This document shows positions 33,537 to 45,100 of a stretch of DNA of 64,000 bases, one piece after another. The translations under genes were made by a program, and so were the position numbers. Source of the stretch: Nitrosotalea devaniterrae (GTDB lineage: Archaea > Thermoproteota > Nitrososphaeria > Nitrososphaerales > Nitrosopumilaceae). Each line of letters begins with the position of its first letter. Positions within the stretch are counted from its first letter, which is position 1. The notes beneath the pieces were generated by a model. The model had not been told where the DNA came from. It searched no databases and saw nothing but the letters and a program-made list of their open reading frames with translations. The stretch is from the NCBI GenBank assembly GCA_900065925.1, contig LN890280.1, positions 1,294,451-1,358,450 on the forward strand, given 5' to 3'.

Positions 33537-33644
33537 GGCATAATATAGTATCCGACACTATTAAGGGTGACAGATGTTTTCCAGCAAATGCAAAATGTCT
33601 TGAGCATAAACTAATTGTTACAAACTGTTCACCTCATCTGTTAA

Positions 33645-33956
33645 ATGTCAGATATGAAAATAACTTGCATGTCATATTCAGACTGGGTGCCATTTAACAA
33701 GGAAACCGTAGGAAATGCACCAATCAAGGCAGGGGTATATTTTCTTGGCTCTGAACATGAAACAACATACATTGGTGCAAGCAACAACATAAAAGAAAGA
33801 CTACATGAGCACCTGAATTCAACTGATTCATGCATCAAAGAAACAGTCTCATTTTGCTATCACGAAACTTTATTCCCAGAAGCAGAAGAGGAAAAACAGT
33901 TGACAGCATTCCAGTATGAACATGGAAGACTGCCCAAGTGCAACAAGTCAAAATAA
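33645..33956 (+). CDS. Small GIY-YIG domain protein
   Basis: The 103-residue product shows a GIY-YIG nuclease-fold signature: GVYFLGSEHETTYIGASNN with the Y and Y-I-G elements, then Arg in IKERLHEHL. A Glu in EEEKQLTAFQYEHG is the possible metal ligand. The length fits the minimal, UvrC-like stand-alone domain. It may cut or bind nucleic acid. Its end overlaps only non-coding sequence. Confidence 0.78.
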   Translation: MSDMKITCMSYSDWVPFNKETVGNAPIKAGVYFLGSEHETTYIGASNNIKERLHEHLNSTDSCIKETVSFCYHETLFPEAEEEKQLTAFQYEHGRLPKCNKSK

Positions 33957-34033
33957 AACAATCAAGCCTTGATCTTGGACACATTTTACCAACTAGAGTA
34001 ATTCAGATCCATCTTAAAATACAATTTACACGT

Positions 34034-34396
34034 ATGTATATCATGCAAGGCTCTAGTGCACTGGATAAGTTTGATTTAAGAAAATCTCACAAAGCTCTCA
34101 AAATGTTATTAATTGATAGAAGTAATGAATTTCGCATATTTGCTCAAGGCATAGGATATCCAGTCAATACAGAAAACTGGGAATTAATAGTCTTGAATTT
34201 CTGTCTTGATTTTGTAGACTGTTTTAATGCAATGTCTGGCGAGGATACAATTGATCACAACCAGATTCACAAGTGTATGACGCTCATGAGGCAGATTGCA
34301 AGAGGCAAGTCAAACATGACTGAAATGACACATATTGAAAATACTGCATACTTGATTGCAGAAGATTTCAAATCAATTTACAAAAGAATGGAATGA
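34034..34396 (+). CDS. Helical protein of unknown function
   Basis: From the ATG at 34034 the product has 120 residues, nearly all helical (KSHKALKMLLIDRSNEFRIF, then LNFCLDFVDCFNAM). An upstream ATG in the same frame would overlap the GIY-YIG gene and lies in poor coding sequence. No known domain is recognised. It follows the GIY-YIG gene by about 80 bases and might be its partner. Confidence 0.6.
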   Translation: MYIMQGSSALDKFDLRKSHKALKMLLIDRSNEFRIFAQGIGYPVNTENWELIVLNFCLDFVDCFNAMSGEDTIDHNQIHKCMTLMRQIARGKSNMTEMTHIENTAYLIAEDFKSIYKRME

Positions 34397-34685
34397 TATT
34401 ATTTTAATCAAAAACTGGATAGCAATACATAGGAACTCTATGCAATCCTCAGACCACATTTCCACTGATCTAGCATAGGCGCGTCAGTGATTCATTCCAT
34501 TGGTTGCTACCCGCATAGATATACACCTGATAAAATAAAAAGATGATCGTGTCGCTAAATTTTTACAATAAAAAGATCAAAGGACATAAAATTTACTCAT
34601 TTTATGGGACATGACAATGTAGGAATTTTTTCTGCATGGGTAATATACGAAGAGTAATCAAATATCATACCATCCTTTTACATGC
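34397..34685. other. Gene-poor spacer
   Basis: I see no convincing gene in these 289 bases. The only clear structure is a hairpin with CACTGA at about 34467 and TCAGTG at about 34489 around a 16-base loop. Confidence 0.4.
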
Positions 34686-34829
34686 TCAGATTTTGACTAG
34701 GCCAGGTTGTTTTGGTTTTTTAAAATAATTTATGATACACTCTTCATGCGTATATCGTTTGATGTCACATGAGGTTTGGCAGAACCAGCAAATGCCTTTG
34801 CAAAATTTTGGCGTATCCTTGTCTTGCAT
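34686..34829 (-). CDS. Cys-rich mini protein (47 residues)
   Basis: The frame from the ATG at 34829 carries five Cys and one His in CKGICWFCQTSC and a later THEEC. This is a dense metal-binding knot. The tail is basic. It lies just downstream of the secreted cupredoxin protein's end on the same strand, about 40 bases away. I do not know the family. Confidence 0.6.
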   Translation of the reverse strand: MQDKDTPKFCKGICWFCQTSCDIKRYTHEECIINYFKKPKQPGLVKI

Positions 34830-34870
34830 GATATCATTACGTCATTTACAGTATTATCCATGATCAAATA

Positions 34871-36484
34871 TCATTTTAAAACTCGCAATTTTGATGATAC
34901 CACTAACATGGATATTATTGATACAACCAGTATGATTGATACAACAGAGCTAAACTCTGGCACTGCCTGCGTGTCAACAGGCACCACCTCAGCAGCACTT
35001 GTTCCTACAAGTTGTATTGTATGCATGCTATGGTGATAGTTTATCTCAAGTACGGTCTCAGAAGGAGTGTCGGATACCATGACAACCCAATCAGAGTTGT
35101 ATGGTTCCACGATACCATCTACTAAAACTGTAATATTTCCACCAAGCAATGACTTTGGAATAACAACATCAGATGTTCCATGGGTTCCTGTCACTCCTTG
35201 AACATTAAATGATATTTCCTTGTTTGCAGAATCAAAGGCAAAGTCAGATACGGTAGAATTGCTAGATATTCCCACAGTAAAACTAGCATTCTTTGTTGGC
35301 ACAGAAAATTCGTCAGGTGTCATAACCAGAAAACTTGTAGACGAGTCTAGTTTTGCAGCAGTGGATAAATCCAGCGTACCTAATAGTCCAGTCTTTGTTT
35401 CAAGTAGAGACTCGACAGAATATTTTCCACTGATATCATTAGGTAAACTTACTGGAACAACATAGTTTCCGTTTCCATCCACCTGAGTTTCTTTTGTGTA
35501 TACAACATTTCCATGTTCATCTTTGACATTTACAAGGACTAGCTCTGTGACAGTATTTCCATCAACACTACTGACTGGAACGGTTGCAAGATATGCCCCA
35601 CTTCCCGCAGTGAGAAGTCCATTCCAGATTGAACCATACACATTGACTTGATCAGTGGGCTGGTAAATTTTGTGCGCTGTTTGAACTGTAACGTAATTGT
35701 TCGAGTCGGGATTTAGTTTGGCATAAGATGACATGTATGATGTAGATTCCAAACTGGCCGTACTAGTGTCAGTTGTGTTGTTTTTTTCAACGGGTGCTTG
35801 CGGTTCATATTGTATAACAGCGGTTGCAACAGAGCTTCCAGCACCATACTGGGCATATATCGTATAATTATTTCCAGGAATCCAGAGCTTGCCAGATGTT
35901 ACTATTCCAACAGAAAAATCACTTCCAGTTCTGGTTTCAGTATGACCTACAGATACTCCAGTACCTTTAGAATCAGTCACCCAGACAGTAACCTCCTTGT
36001 TTTGAACAAATTTTGATACTTGGCCTGAAACTTGGATTGTGTCCCCATTGTGATATACAGTCTTGTCAGTCAAGACAGAGATTCCGGTTGGAAGTACAGG
36101 AATGCTTGTACCCACACTTACAAATCCAGTCATCCAAGGGTGAAACAGGCAATAGTATTCGTAAACTCCAGATTTGTCAAACGTGTAAGAAAACGTACCG
36201 CCTTGTGCTATTACACCACTGTCCACTCGACCATCAAATCCTAGTCCAGGTTTTCCAGTGGTTATAGTATGCACAGCAACATCGTTGTTTTTCCATGTTA
36301 CAGTATCATTGACCTGAATGTCAAGGTCTGATGGAGACAAGGAAAACGGAGTGTTTGGGTTTGACGCTCCAAGAGGAATTGTGACCTGAACTTCGGCAAA
36401 AGACGCAGAAAATGACACACATGCCATGACTGGCAAAATAAACAGCATCCAGGATCTAGAAAATTTCAATGTATCATATGTCAA
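34871..36484 (-). CDS. Secreted cupredoxin with Ig-like domains and PEFS-type C-terminal anchor
   Basis: The 537-residue product (TTG start) has a signal peptide (about 12-30), a plastocyanin-like domain (31-130) with His in VAVHTIT and Cys, His and Met in YYCLFHPWMTG, all type 1 copper ligands. It then has an MG2/Ig-like domain and a beta domain shared with the protein at 37310. The C-terminus has VPEFSSVVSI followed by a hydrophobic segment and basic residues. This is the PEFG-CTERM pattern with Ser in place of Gly. It would be a surface copper protein. Confidence 0.83.
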   Translation of the reverse strand: MTYDTLKFSRSWMLFILPVMACVSFSASFAEVQVTIPLGASNPNTPFSLSPSDLDIQVNDTVTWKNNDVAVHTITTGKPGLGFDGRVDSGVIAQGGTFSYTFDKSGVYEYYCLFHPWMTGFVSVGTSIPVLPTGISVLTDKTVYHNGDTIQVSGQVSKFVQNKEVTVWVTDSKGTGVSVGHTETRTGSDFSVGIVTSGKLWIPGNNYTIYAQYGAGSSVATAVIQYEPQAPVEKNNTTDTSTASLESTSYMSSYAKLNPDSNNYVTVQTAHKIYQPTDQVNVYGSIWNGLLTAGSGAYLATVPVSSVDGNTVTELVLVNVKDEHGNVVYTKETQVDGNGNYVVPVSLPNDISGKYSVESLLETKTGLLGTLDLSTAAKLDSSTSFLVMTPDEFSVPTKNASFTVGISSNSTVSDFAFDSANKEISFNVQGVTGTHGTSDVVIPKSLLGGNITVLVDGIVEPYNSDWVVMVSDTPSETVLEINYHHSMHTIQLVGTSAAEVVPVDTQAVPEFSSVVSIILVVSIISMLVVSSKLRVLK

Positions 36485-36690
36485 TTTTTTTTATTTTAGG
36501 CTTGCTTATGATTTCTACTATTGATTGTAAAAAGTAATTTCAGGCGTGAGGATTTTTTTTAAAATAAAACTAGTTATAGTTTCATGTGTAATATAAAATA
36601 ATTTCTGAGATAGAGTTGGTTGTCAGATAAAACAGTTGCGCAGTTTTCATTAGTAATTGATTTAGTGTTTGAAAATAATTACATGTTGAC

Positions 36691-37278
36691 ATGAAACCCG
36701 TGTTGGCTGCAACACTATTGGGCGTGATATCAGTCATATTATTGCTACCAGTAGCAAATGCGTTAACACCTAGATCAGATTTTGGAGACAATGTTAGTAC
36801 ATACAGATTATTTGGTAGTAAAGTATGTGGAGACCATCTCTGTAAACCCGGAGAGTGGAACACTTGGATAAATAATTTGGTATCAAGTCAGCTCAAAAAA
36901 TTCAATACTCTAATTGGAATAAAAAATATACCAACTAACATCAAAAATGCATCGTATGACGCAAATAATTTGCCATACACAAAAGGAGACATTACCAGAA
37001 TTAGCACATTTAACATGGGCGGTGGACAATTCACGTCTTTTGTATCCATTACAAATAACGGTCCGCTTGGTGTAAATCACATCACAATATCTCAGACAAA
37101 TCCAGATGTTAAAACACTCAAAGCGTGGATTAGCCCACAATGGCATTCAAGTATTTCATTATATCAGACTAGTTTTGACACATCCAAGTCATCGCTCACC
37201 CAAGACCAGACACTAAACATTGTAATAGTTACAGACGGCAAGCCTGCATTTACCCTGGATTCACTTGCTGCCAAATAG
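36691..37278 (+). CDS. Secreted two-Cys protein
   Basis: The 195-residue product has a signal peptide (about 5-24) and a short conserved N-terminal block DFGDNVSTYRLFGSKVCGDH, then LCKPGEWNTW. I know this as a recurrent segment of thaumarchaeal exported proteins. A beta-rich domain follows. Two Cys in VCGDHLC may bind a metal or form a disulfide. It lies between two PEFS-tailed genes on the other strand. The function is unknown. Confidence 0.7.
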   Translation: MKPVLAATLLGVISVILLLPVANALTPRSDFGDNVSTYRLFGSKVCGDHLCKPGEWNTWINNLVSSQLKKFNTLIGIKNIPTNIKNASYDANNLPYTKGDITRISTFNMGGGQFTSFVSITNNGPLGVNHITISQTNPDVKTLKAWISPQWHSSISLYQTSFDTSKSSLTQDQTLNIVIVTDGKPAFTLDSLAAK

Positions 37279-37309
37279 AACATATTTCAATTTTGTCAAA
37301 AAAACAATT

Positions 37310-38461
37310 CTACCCACGGATGCGTCTGACTTGAGATGATATCACAATCATAGTCAACACCGAAGCAACAAGCACTAGAGATACAACAGAGCTAAATTCT
37401 GGAACTGTATTTGTTCCAACTATATCTATCTGGTGAGTGCTATGATGATAATTTAGTTCAAGTGTTGTTGCAGTATCAGTGCTAGCAGTTTCTACCACAT
37501 CACTTTGCGCCATGGCCTGTCCATCAATCATCACAGTCAAGTCTCCGCTAAGCAAAGATTTTGGAATTGTTATCTCGGTTACACCCTTTGTTCCAGCATC
37601 ACCCTGTACGGTAAATGACAGTTTCTTGTTTTGTTCATCAAAGTTAAGATCACTTACACTTGTAGAATTGCTTGCAACCTGTACATCAAAATCATGTCCT
37701 TCAGCTTTTACACTCAGAGAATTTGGAGAAACAACTACAAATTTTGTAGAACTGTCCAATGCAGCCTTTGTCTTGAGTGCAAGATTACCAAGTACGTCAG
37801 CACCGACATCAGCATTTACATCTACAGTGTATGCTCCCTTTTTGGCATCAGATGAAAGTTGGAATTGTGTGGTATAGTCACCATTGGCATCCACTTGTCC
37901 CTTGCCATCATAAACCACATTTCCATCATTGTCTTTTACTTGAATTGATACAGTATTTACATTACCAAGCGATGTCATCAGGTCAGACCAAATAGATCCT
38001 TGTATTGTCACGTTATCACCAGGTTTGTAGAGATGTTTTTGAGCCTGGACTGTAAATTCATCATCAGAATTTGCAGAAATTTTTTCATATGTATTTTTGT
38101 AATGTCCATGTGATTCAGATTCGTTTGAGCTTGCATGACTATTTTCATGAGATTCATCTTGAGATTTTGTAGTAACTGATGCATTTGCACTAGAGTCAGA
38201 CTGTCCTGACATGCTCATGTTAGAACTCATTTGACCGGACATGTGTGCATCAGATGAAGCGTTCTCCCCAATGCCAGATTTTTCTACATGTATTTTTGTA
38301 GAAAGATCAGAAGATGAATCCAGGCCGCCATAATCAGCAGATGCAAGTGATACAAGATGTGTAGTCCCAACCAATACTGCAAAAAGGCCCAAGATTAGAA
38401 TAATTTTACCAGATTTATTTTGTAGTATGTTTATGGCATTTTTACTATCAAGGCATTTCAT
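37310..38461 (-). CDS. Secreted Ser-rich protein with PEFS-type C-terminal anchor
   Basis: This 383-residue protein has a signal region (about 15-42), a long Ser/His/Asn-rich stretch (about 50-135), an MG2/Ig-like domain (HLYKPGDNVTIQGSI) and a beta domain. The last two are related to the C-terminal half of the protein at 34871. The C-terminus is VPEFSSVVSLVL with a hydrophobic stretch and RRIRG. The pair comes from a duplication in which only one copy has the cupredoxin. It is exported and probably sorted like PEFG proteins. Confidence 0.8.
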   Translation of the reverse strand: MKCLDSKNAINILQNKSGKIILILGLFAVLVGTTHLVSLASADYGGLDSSSDLSTKIHVEKSGIGENASSDAHMSGQMSSNMSMSGQSDSSANASVTTKSQDESHENSHASSNESESHGHYKNTYEKISANSDDEFTVQAQKHLYKPGDNVTIQGSIWSDLMTSLGNVNTVSIQVKDNDGNVVYDGKGQVDANGDYTTQFQLSSDAKKGAYTVDVNADVGADVLGNLALKTKAALDSSTKFVVVSPNSLSVKAEGHDFDVQVASNSTSVSDLNFDEQNKKLSFTVQGDAGTKGVTEITIPKSLLSGDLTVMIDGQAMAQSDVVETASTDTATTLELNYHHSTHQIDIVGTNTVPEFSSVVSLVLVASVLTMIVISSQVRRIRG

Positions 38462-38587
38462 TGCAAGAAATAGAGAGATTTACTATAAAAGCAGTTTGTA
38501 AGAATGTTCTATGTCAAAAATTATGTTCCACATACAATAGCACAAGCACTTGATGTAAAAGATTGTTCCAGAAGAAACTTAGTGCCA

Positions 38588-38600
38588 CTTTAAAAATTAT
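38588..38600 (+). promoter_or_regulatory. TATA box for the TPR gene
   Basis: The AT-rich element CTTTAAAAATTAT ends about 21 bases before the TTG at 38621, so the transcript would begin on or beside this TTG (leaderless). Confidence 0.45.
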
Positions 38601-38620
38601 CCACACCAGATACAACTAGA

Positions 38621-38869
38621 TTGCAAGATATCAGACACCAAACAGACAACCCACAAAATGTCTCATCTGAGGCAATTAATGCACTATATGATGAAGGCAA
38701 ATTGCTATTATGTATGGAAAGATACGAAGAGGCACTGCGATGCTATGATAGAATTTTAGAGATATCCCCATCATCCAAAAGAGCATCAGGTTACAAGGGA
38801 TTGGCTCTTTTCAAGCTAAAAAGACATGCTGAAGCTTCACAGTGCTACGAAAAAGCACTAGGCTGCTAG
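38621..38869 (+). CDS. Small TPR protein
   Basis: The 82-residue product carries two TPR units: LLLCMERYEEALRCYDRILE and then GLALFKLKRHAEASQCYEKA, each with the usual Gly/Ala, Tyr and Ala pattern. TPRs bind partner proteins. With only two units it is near the minimum size. The TTG start is favoured because the TATA box lies at the right distance. There is no neighbour to suggest a partner. Confidence 0.78.
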   Translation: MQDIRHQTDNPQNVSSEAINALYDEGKLLLCMERYEEALRCYDRILEISPSSKRASGYKGLALFKLKRHAEASQCYEKALGC

Positions 38870-39008
38870 AAAAATTAGACTAAGTGTTTAGCAGCACAGC
38901 CATAGAATTATCGTCATAGATGTCATAGGTACAATAAACAACATAGATCGATTATCAAAAAATGTTAAATTATAATTGATTAATCGCTAGAATAATTTGG
39001 ATTTAATC

Positions 39009-39015
39009 TTTAAAA
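39009..39015 (+). promoter_or_regulatory. TATA box for the structured RNA
   Basis: TTTAAAA lies about 27 bases before position 39040, where the closing helix of the predicted RNA begins. The distance is that of an archaeal TATA box to its start point. Confidence 0.5.
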
Positions 39016-39039
39016 CTGATTACAACATACACGAAAATC

Positions 39040-39155
39040 AAGTGTCAGAGATTACTCCCGAGCGATTGCAGGACTTAGCCCAACTTAATCGGCTAAACAA
39101 AATTATCGCTCCCTCTATGTTTATCATTTACAAATAGGCATAGAGACACTTTTTT
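39040..39155 (+). ncRNA. Candidate structured RNA, about 115 bases
   Basis: Nested complementary segments form a three-way junction. The closing helix is AAGTGTC (39040-39046) with GACACTT (39144-39150). The first arm is GAGCGAT with ATCGCTC, containing TTAGCC with GGCTAA. The second arm is CTCTATG with CATAGAG. A TATA box lies at the right distance upstream, and a run of seven T follows the closing helix. The unit therefore has promoter, folded body and terminator. It lacks the conserved 5S rRNA loops, the SRP Alu or S domain and the RNase P core, so I cannot name it. No protein gene overlaps. Confidence 0.6.
39149..39155 (+). terminator. T-tract after the structured RNA
   Basis: Seven consecutive T at 39149-39155 overlap the end of the closing helix. 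T-runs are the usual archaeal termination signal. Confidence 0.5.
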
Positions 39156-39189
39156 TAATTCAAGTATTACCACGGGATTGACTATCAGA

Positions 39190-42100
39190 TTACTTGGTAT
39201 CAAAATATTTGATGTCAAGTGATACATTATCAGTTATAACATTATGTTGTGGTTTGCCGTTTGAATCAATTTCCACATGCCACTGGCCGACAATAGGATC
39301 AACTGATGATATTGTAAACCTTTCAAGTGTGCTGCCTTCAAAGTATCGTACCCTATAATTCTGGTCACCAATTTTTATGCTAGAGTATTGTTGTGTGCCA
39401 TTTGTTGAACTTGTCACAAGACAACCTATCAGACCTATGACACATGTTCCATCAGGCGCAATTACTTTGAAGTTTTCAGAATCAGTATGTGCATATGAAG
39501 CATACAGGATCTGTGGCGATGCAATGACATTTCCACCCTTGTCTTTTAACATATCAATATTGATTGGGGAGAGCGATATAGGTACAGATTTTGTAGCATG
39601 AAATGTAGTCACTTGTTGGGTGTCACTGATTATTGATTTTCCATAAAATTTTGCAACAACATACAGTTGATGAGTGACTGTATCTCCTAGCGTTTGGGTT
39701 TTCCATTCCAATGGAACCGCAGTCTGATTTTCACCAAATTCCTGCACAGGCGAAGTGTATACCACAGTACCATTCACAATCAACGATACAGTACCATACA
39801 ATGGTCCATCAGAATAGTTTGTAAAGTAAGCAATTGGTGTTCCAGTGCTTCCCTCAGCTCTGTTTTGGCGTTTCAAATCAAACTCTAGTTTTCCTTTTAC
39901 AGCATAACTTGGTTTTACCCCAATATCATAATGATCCGATTCTGATGTTTTGCCAACAGAATTTTTCACATAAACCCAATAAGAAATGCTTGGAGATTGT
40001 AGCATCTCTTTTGGAATCATTCCAGACAAGATATACGTAGTATTAGATATTTGTAGTGGAGTTGCAGTCATTGTTATAATTTGATAGTTTGATACATCAT
40101 CACCTAACTTTGTAAATCTAAGTTCCATATTGTCAAGAGCAGCGTTACTATCTACAATTGCAAACACAGAGAGTGGTTGTGAATCTGTAAAGATATTATC
40201 TTCAGATGATAAAATCTTTGTTTTATTTCCTGCTTGGAGTTTTACATCAAATATCTTTGGTGCAGATGTATCAATTTCAGTGGGAGTCATCATAGGTCCA
40301 ATGTGGGTAAAGTCAAAGTTTGCACTACATCCAGTAACATCAACTGTCTTTCCTACAGAGAATACATTGTGTCCAACTGATTCTAATGCAAGAACTTCAA
40401 ATGATTTTTCTTGCGGAGAAACAGAGGCCTCATAGACTAGTTGTCTCACTGTTGCATTGACATTTTCTTTTTCATACGGCTGCTCTGATACAAGAGTAGC
40501 ATACACTACACCGGTAAGAGATGTACGAATTATCACCATGGGATTTGTACTGTTGACATCTGTGCCAATTTGGACTTGTACAACTTGTTTATCACAGATA
40601 TCATATGATATTTTTTGGATCTTCAGATAAGGTCCCTCTCCTCCCTCATTACTTGATGATGAGGATGCTCCAACTCCAGATGTGGCGGCACCTGTACTTC
40701 CACCGCCGGAACTACCACCCCCAAGAGTGGAACTAGCAGAACTAGATGAACTTGCAGTAGTAAATGTTGAAAAGCCGGTAAAATGTTTTGTCCATATTAC
40801 CAAATCATTACCAACATCAATCTTGCAATTTCCTCCACTTGCAAGTCCATCATTTGTAGTTTGAGTATCATCAGAGCAGGCTTGAGTAATTTCGGTAAAT
40901 GATGTATTGGAATTAAAGTAACCTACTTTCTTTCCAGATTCTCCAATAAAGAGAATTCTTACGGCCTTGTCAAATGAGAGTGACACCTTGCTTGAACCTA
41001 TCTCGATAGTCTTTGATACTGTAATTGTCTGGCCTTCAGTGATAGGTATTGTTGGAGCAGATGTAACTGTAGGCACAGTAATATCCCCTTTCCATGATGA
41101 ATCCCCGTTTATTGTGATATTTGTAGGCAACATCACTTGTATGTCAGAAACTCCATTTCCGTCAAGGTCTTTTTTGATCTCTAGTGAATTCACAATACCA
41201 ATTGTTGTTGAACTGCTGTTGGTACTTGCTATTTTAGAATAGTTCAATGTTGCAGTTGATACATTTGATGGTATGTTTACTGTAGACAGTGCTGTATCAT
41301 TGTCTGAAATAAGAAGATCTGTCTTTCCTGACTGTATTGTAACAGCTTGAGTTGTATCACCAATGATGACTTGGTTTGAACCGCCTTTTGTTACTTCAAT
41401 ACCATCTGAAGTAGTTACATTATCTGAACGGTTTAGTACTACGTTATGCTTTGTTGCAACAGACTCACTCATTGTAACAGAATCAGAAACTGACACGGAG
41501 GGCCCACTGGAAGTTGACATAGTTTCAGACATGCCAACAGAATCTGATACTGAAACGGACTTGCCAAATGATGGAACAATAGACATGCTCATACTGTCTG
41601 TCAATCCAATGGATTTTGAGCTAAGATCAATTAGTACAACCTTTGTTTCTCCGTTCACCCCACTAGCAGTACTTTGAGCTTCTGTTACACCAAAAGTAGG
41701 ATTCTGTCCAAAGTTGTTGTTGCTGTCAAGTAACACATGATCTCTGAACTGCGTACCTGAGCTTTTTAGTTCAATTCCAAATTCATTTGATGCCAATACA
41801 GTACTACCGTTTACTATCTTCATGCTTCCTGGACTGATTGTTTTTACAGTAGTTCCTGTATCTTTTGTTTCTACAGCTGCAATAGATGCAATGGTATCAA
41901 TATTCCCATTTGTGGTTATGCTGTTTGTAGCAAGTGTTGTATCAGTGGTTGTCAATGCAGTGTTAGAACCATCAACAAACGAATACTTCAATCCGTGTAT
42001 CACAAACACTTGTGCCTGTCCATTTACACCTGTGTTTGATGGGTCAGTTGTGATGTCATATGTTGGGTTTGCAGGAGCATTTGTGTCGCTTGCTATGAGA

Positions 42101-45100
42101 AGGACGCTATGTGAATTGATAACAGCAGATGAGCCATCAAGCGTAAAGGCGTTTTCATTTGATGATAGTATGTTTCCGCTCCTATCTATGGTTAATGCTC
42201 CTGCTGCAAATGTACGTGTTCCACTTACCGTATTATGCAAGTTTATCTCTGCCAAAACCAAGTTGTCACCGCTTGGAACACTAGATGTATGTGAGAACAG
42301 AGTGCTTTTTGCTGAAGGTAGTGCAACTACAGTGCTGTTTCCAAACGAAGAGTTTGGCGCTTCATGTATGACTAGAATCTTTACTTCACCTGAAATGGTT
42401 TGTGATGCCAATGCTGTCACATCATATGTTGGATTTGCAGATGCACCAGTATCTTTGTACAGCAACACAGTTGATGCCTGTTTTGTTCCTGAAAGATCTC
42501 CTTCTATGTTGATATCAAACGGATTTGATGTTAGTGTAACACCATTTTTCTTTAATTGTAGATTTCCACCTGACACGGTTGTGATAGATGATGTTGCAGA
42601 ACCATCAAACTGTGCTGAAACAATTATTATGTTGTCGCCCGCTGGAATTTCTGGAGTATATCTTGCCATGTTTGTTGCAGAGATTGTTATTGTAACTGGA
42701 AGTCCATCGTAGTAATGATCATTGAAACGTAGTTCTGTGTTATGCTCTGATATTGTCAAGCTGTCTGAAAGTGAGAGTTTTGCTATCCTCATTGCAGATA
42801 CTTGATCAGAAATTGAAACTTGGTCTGTGCTTAATGCGGTATTGACTAGTCGTGATCTTGAGATCTGCTCGCTTATTCCTACTGTATCAAACAATGACTT
42901 GCTCTTTATTCCGGTTGCATTGACAAGTTCAGTCATTTCCATATTGTCTGTCAATGAAGTAGATCTAACGTTGAGATCAATTGTAGCAATATTTGCTGCT
43001 GCGGTTATGCCACTTGGATTGCTTTGGGCTTCAGTTACGTTAAAGATTGGGTTTTGCCCAAAGTTGTTGTTGCTGTCAAGTAACACATGATCTCTGAATG
43101 GTATTCCAGAGGCTTTTAGATCCATGCCAAATTCATTGGTTGACTGTACAACTCCACCTACGCTTAATTTCATTCCTCCCGGACTGATTGTTCTAACAGA
43201 AGTAGTAGCGATAGTTTCTACAGCTGCAATGGTTGCTATTTTGTCATTAGCACCGTTTGTTAGAATGTTTCCTGACGCTAATTGTGTATCTGAAGTTCCA
43301 ACAGTTGTAATTTTCGCACCATTAACAAAGGAGTATTTCAAACCTTGAATTACAAATACTTGTGCCTGTCCATTTACACCTGTGTTTGATGGGTCAGTTG
43401 TGATGTCATATGTTGGGTTTGCAGGAGCATTTGTGTCGCTTGCTATGAGAAGGATGCTATGTGATGTAATTACTCCTGTTGACACATCAAGCTTGACTGT
43501 ATTCACATTTGATGAGAGAGTGTTTCCGCTTCTATCTATGGTTAATGCTCCTGCTGCAAACGTACGTGAAGCTCCTGTATCATGTAAATTAATTTCTGCA
43601 ATTACCAAGTTGTCACCACTTGGAACACTGGATGTATGTGAGAACAAAGTGCTTTTTGCTGAAGGTAGTGCAACTACAGTGCTGTTTCCAAACGAAGAGT
43701 TTGGCGCTTCATGTATGACTAGAATCTTTACTTCACCTGAAATGGTTTGTGATGCCAATGCTGTCACATCATATGTTGGATTTGCAGATGCACCAGTATC
43801 TTTGTACAGCAATACAGTTGATGCTTGCTCTGTTCCTGAAAGGTCTCCTTCTATGTTGATATCAAATGGATTTGATGTTAGTGTAACACCATTTTTCTTT
43901 AGTTGTAGATTCCCACTTGATACTGTAGTGAGAGGAGTAGTTGATGAGGCATTGAACTGTGCTGATACTATTATGAGGTTATCACCTGCTGAAATACCTG
44001 GAGTAAAGCTTGCAAGTGATGTAGAGATAGTTGTCACTGTAACTGGAAGTCCGTCATAGTAATGCTCGTTGAAGTGTAAAGTAGTGACCTGTTCTGAGAT
44101 GGATATGTTATCAGAGAGTGATAGATGTCTTGTTCTGTTGGCAGATAATTGTTCTGATATTCCAATATTATCTGAAATTTCAGAAGCATTGACCAGTCTT
44201 GAAGCTGATATTTGATCATTCATCAATACAGAGTCTGCCAAAATTTTGTTTGTTGTCATGTTGATTTGTTCGGATATGTTCATCGTTTCATTTTGTCCCA
44301 TGATTCCAGCTGGAACCACTTCAACTCCAGTCATTATCCACGGTTTACTTGAAGCCAAGGTCCAAGAAAATGCAGTGGATGCACCTGCAGTTGTAGTTCT
44401 CACCCATTGTGAACCTGCCTGAATTGTACTTGCACCACCATTGTTATTCCATGCAATTGTACACGTTGCACAGCTTGAAGTATCAAAGACAGCTGCAGTG
44501 TTTTCTGCCAGATCTATGAGTAGACTATTTGCTTTACTGTTTGTCAATGTGATACCGGGAGCTGCACTGGTAGCTTTGGTATTTGTTCCAGATTTTATTA
44601 CAGGAGTAGTTTGATCAACACCATAAAGTGAATACGCTCCAACTACACCTTTTGTGTTTGTTGATGTATCCACTACAATATTGTCAGTTCCAGCAGGTGG
44701 ATTTACAAGATAGAAAAATTTGACGGTTTTTGTAGTATTTTGGTTTCCTGTTCCAATTGGAGTTAATTGAATACCTTTCCAAAAGGCAGTTATTGTAGCA
44801 CTTGCGCTGTTTACTGCAACCTGTACTAGCAAGAGACGATTTGGATTACTTCCAATTGTAAAAGACATGTTTTTTTCGGTGTTGGTTGCTGTAGTTGAAA
44901 ATCCCTGGCTAGTTGGAACACCATCAAATTGGATTGTGTCTGCAGGAGGATCGTTTGCAACAAACCATTGTCGTGATTCTACAAATATGTTATTTCCATA
45001 TGAAATCTTGGCAGGTCCTAATGCATAGAGTTGTGGAAATATCATTGGTACTGAATACGAATATTGTGCCGATGTCTTGTTTGCTACAAGGTCTCTATTC

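Noticed and set aside
34776-35036. Plus-strand frame starting near MAEPANAF
   Set aside because: It overlaps the Cys-rich mini gene and the end of a clear cupredoxin gene on the other strand, and it has no domain.
39040-39155. 5S rRNA as the identity of the structured RNA
   Set aside because: The length and three-way junction fit, but the strongly conserved 5S loop sequences (such as CCGAAC and GAAGUUAAG) are absent.
41822-44059. Long plus-strand frames opposite the giant gene (up to about 296 codons)
   Set aside because: They are antisense shadows of a repetitive Thr/Ser/Val-rich gene; they repeat with the same 1.35-kb period and show no domain.
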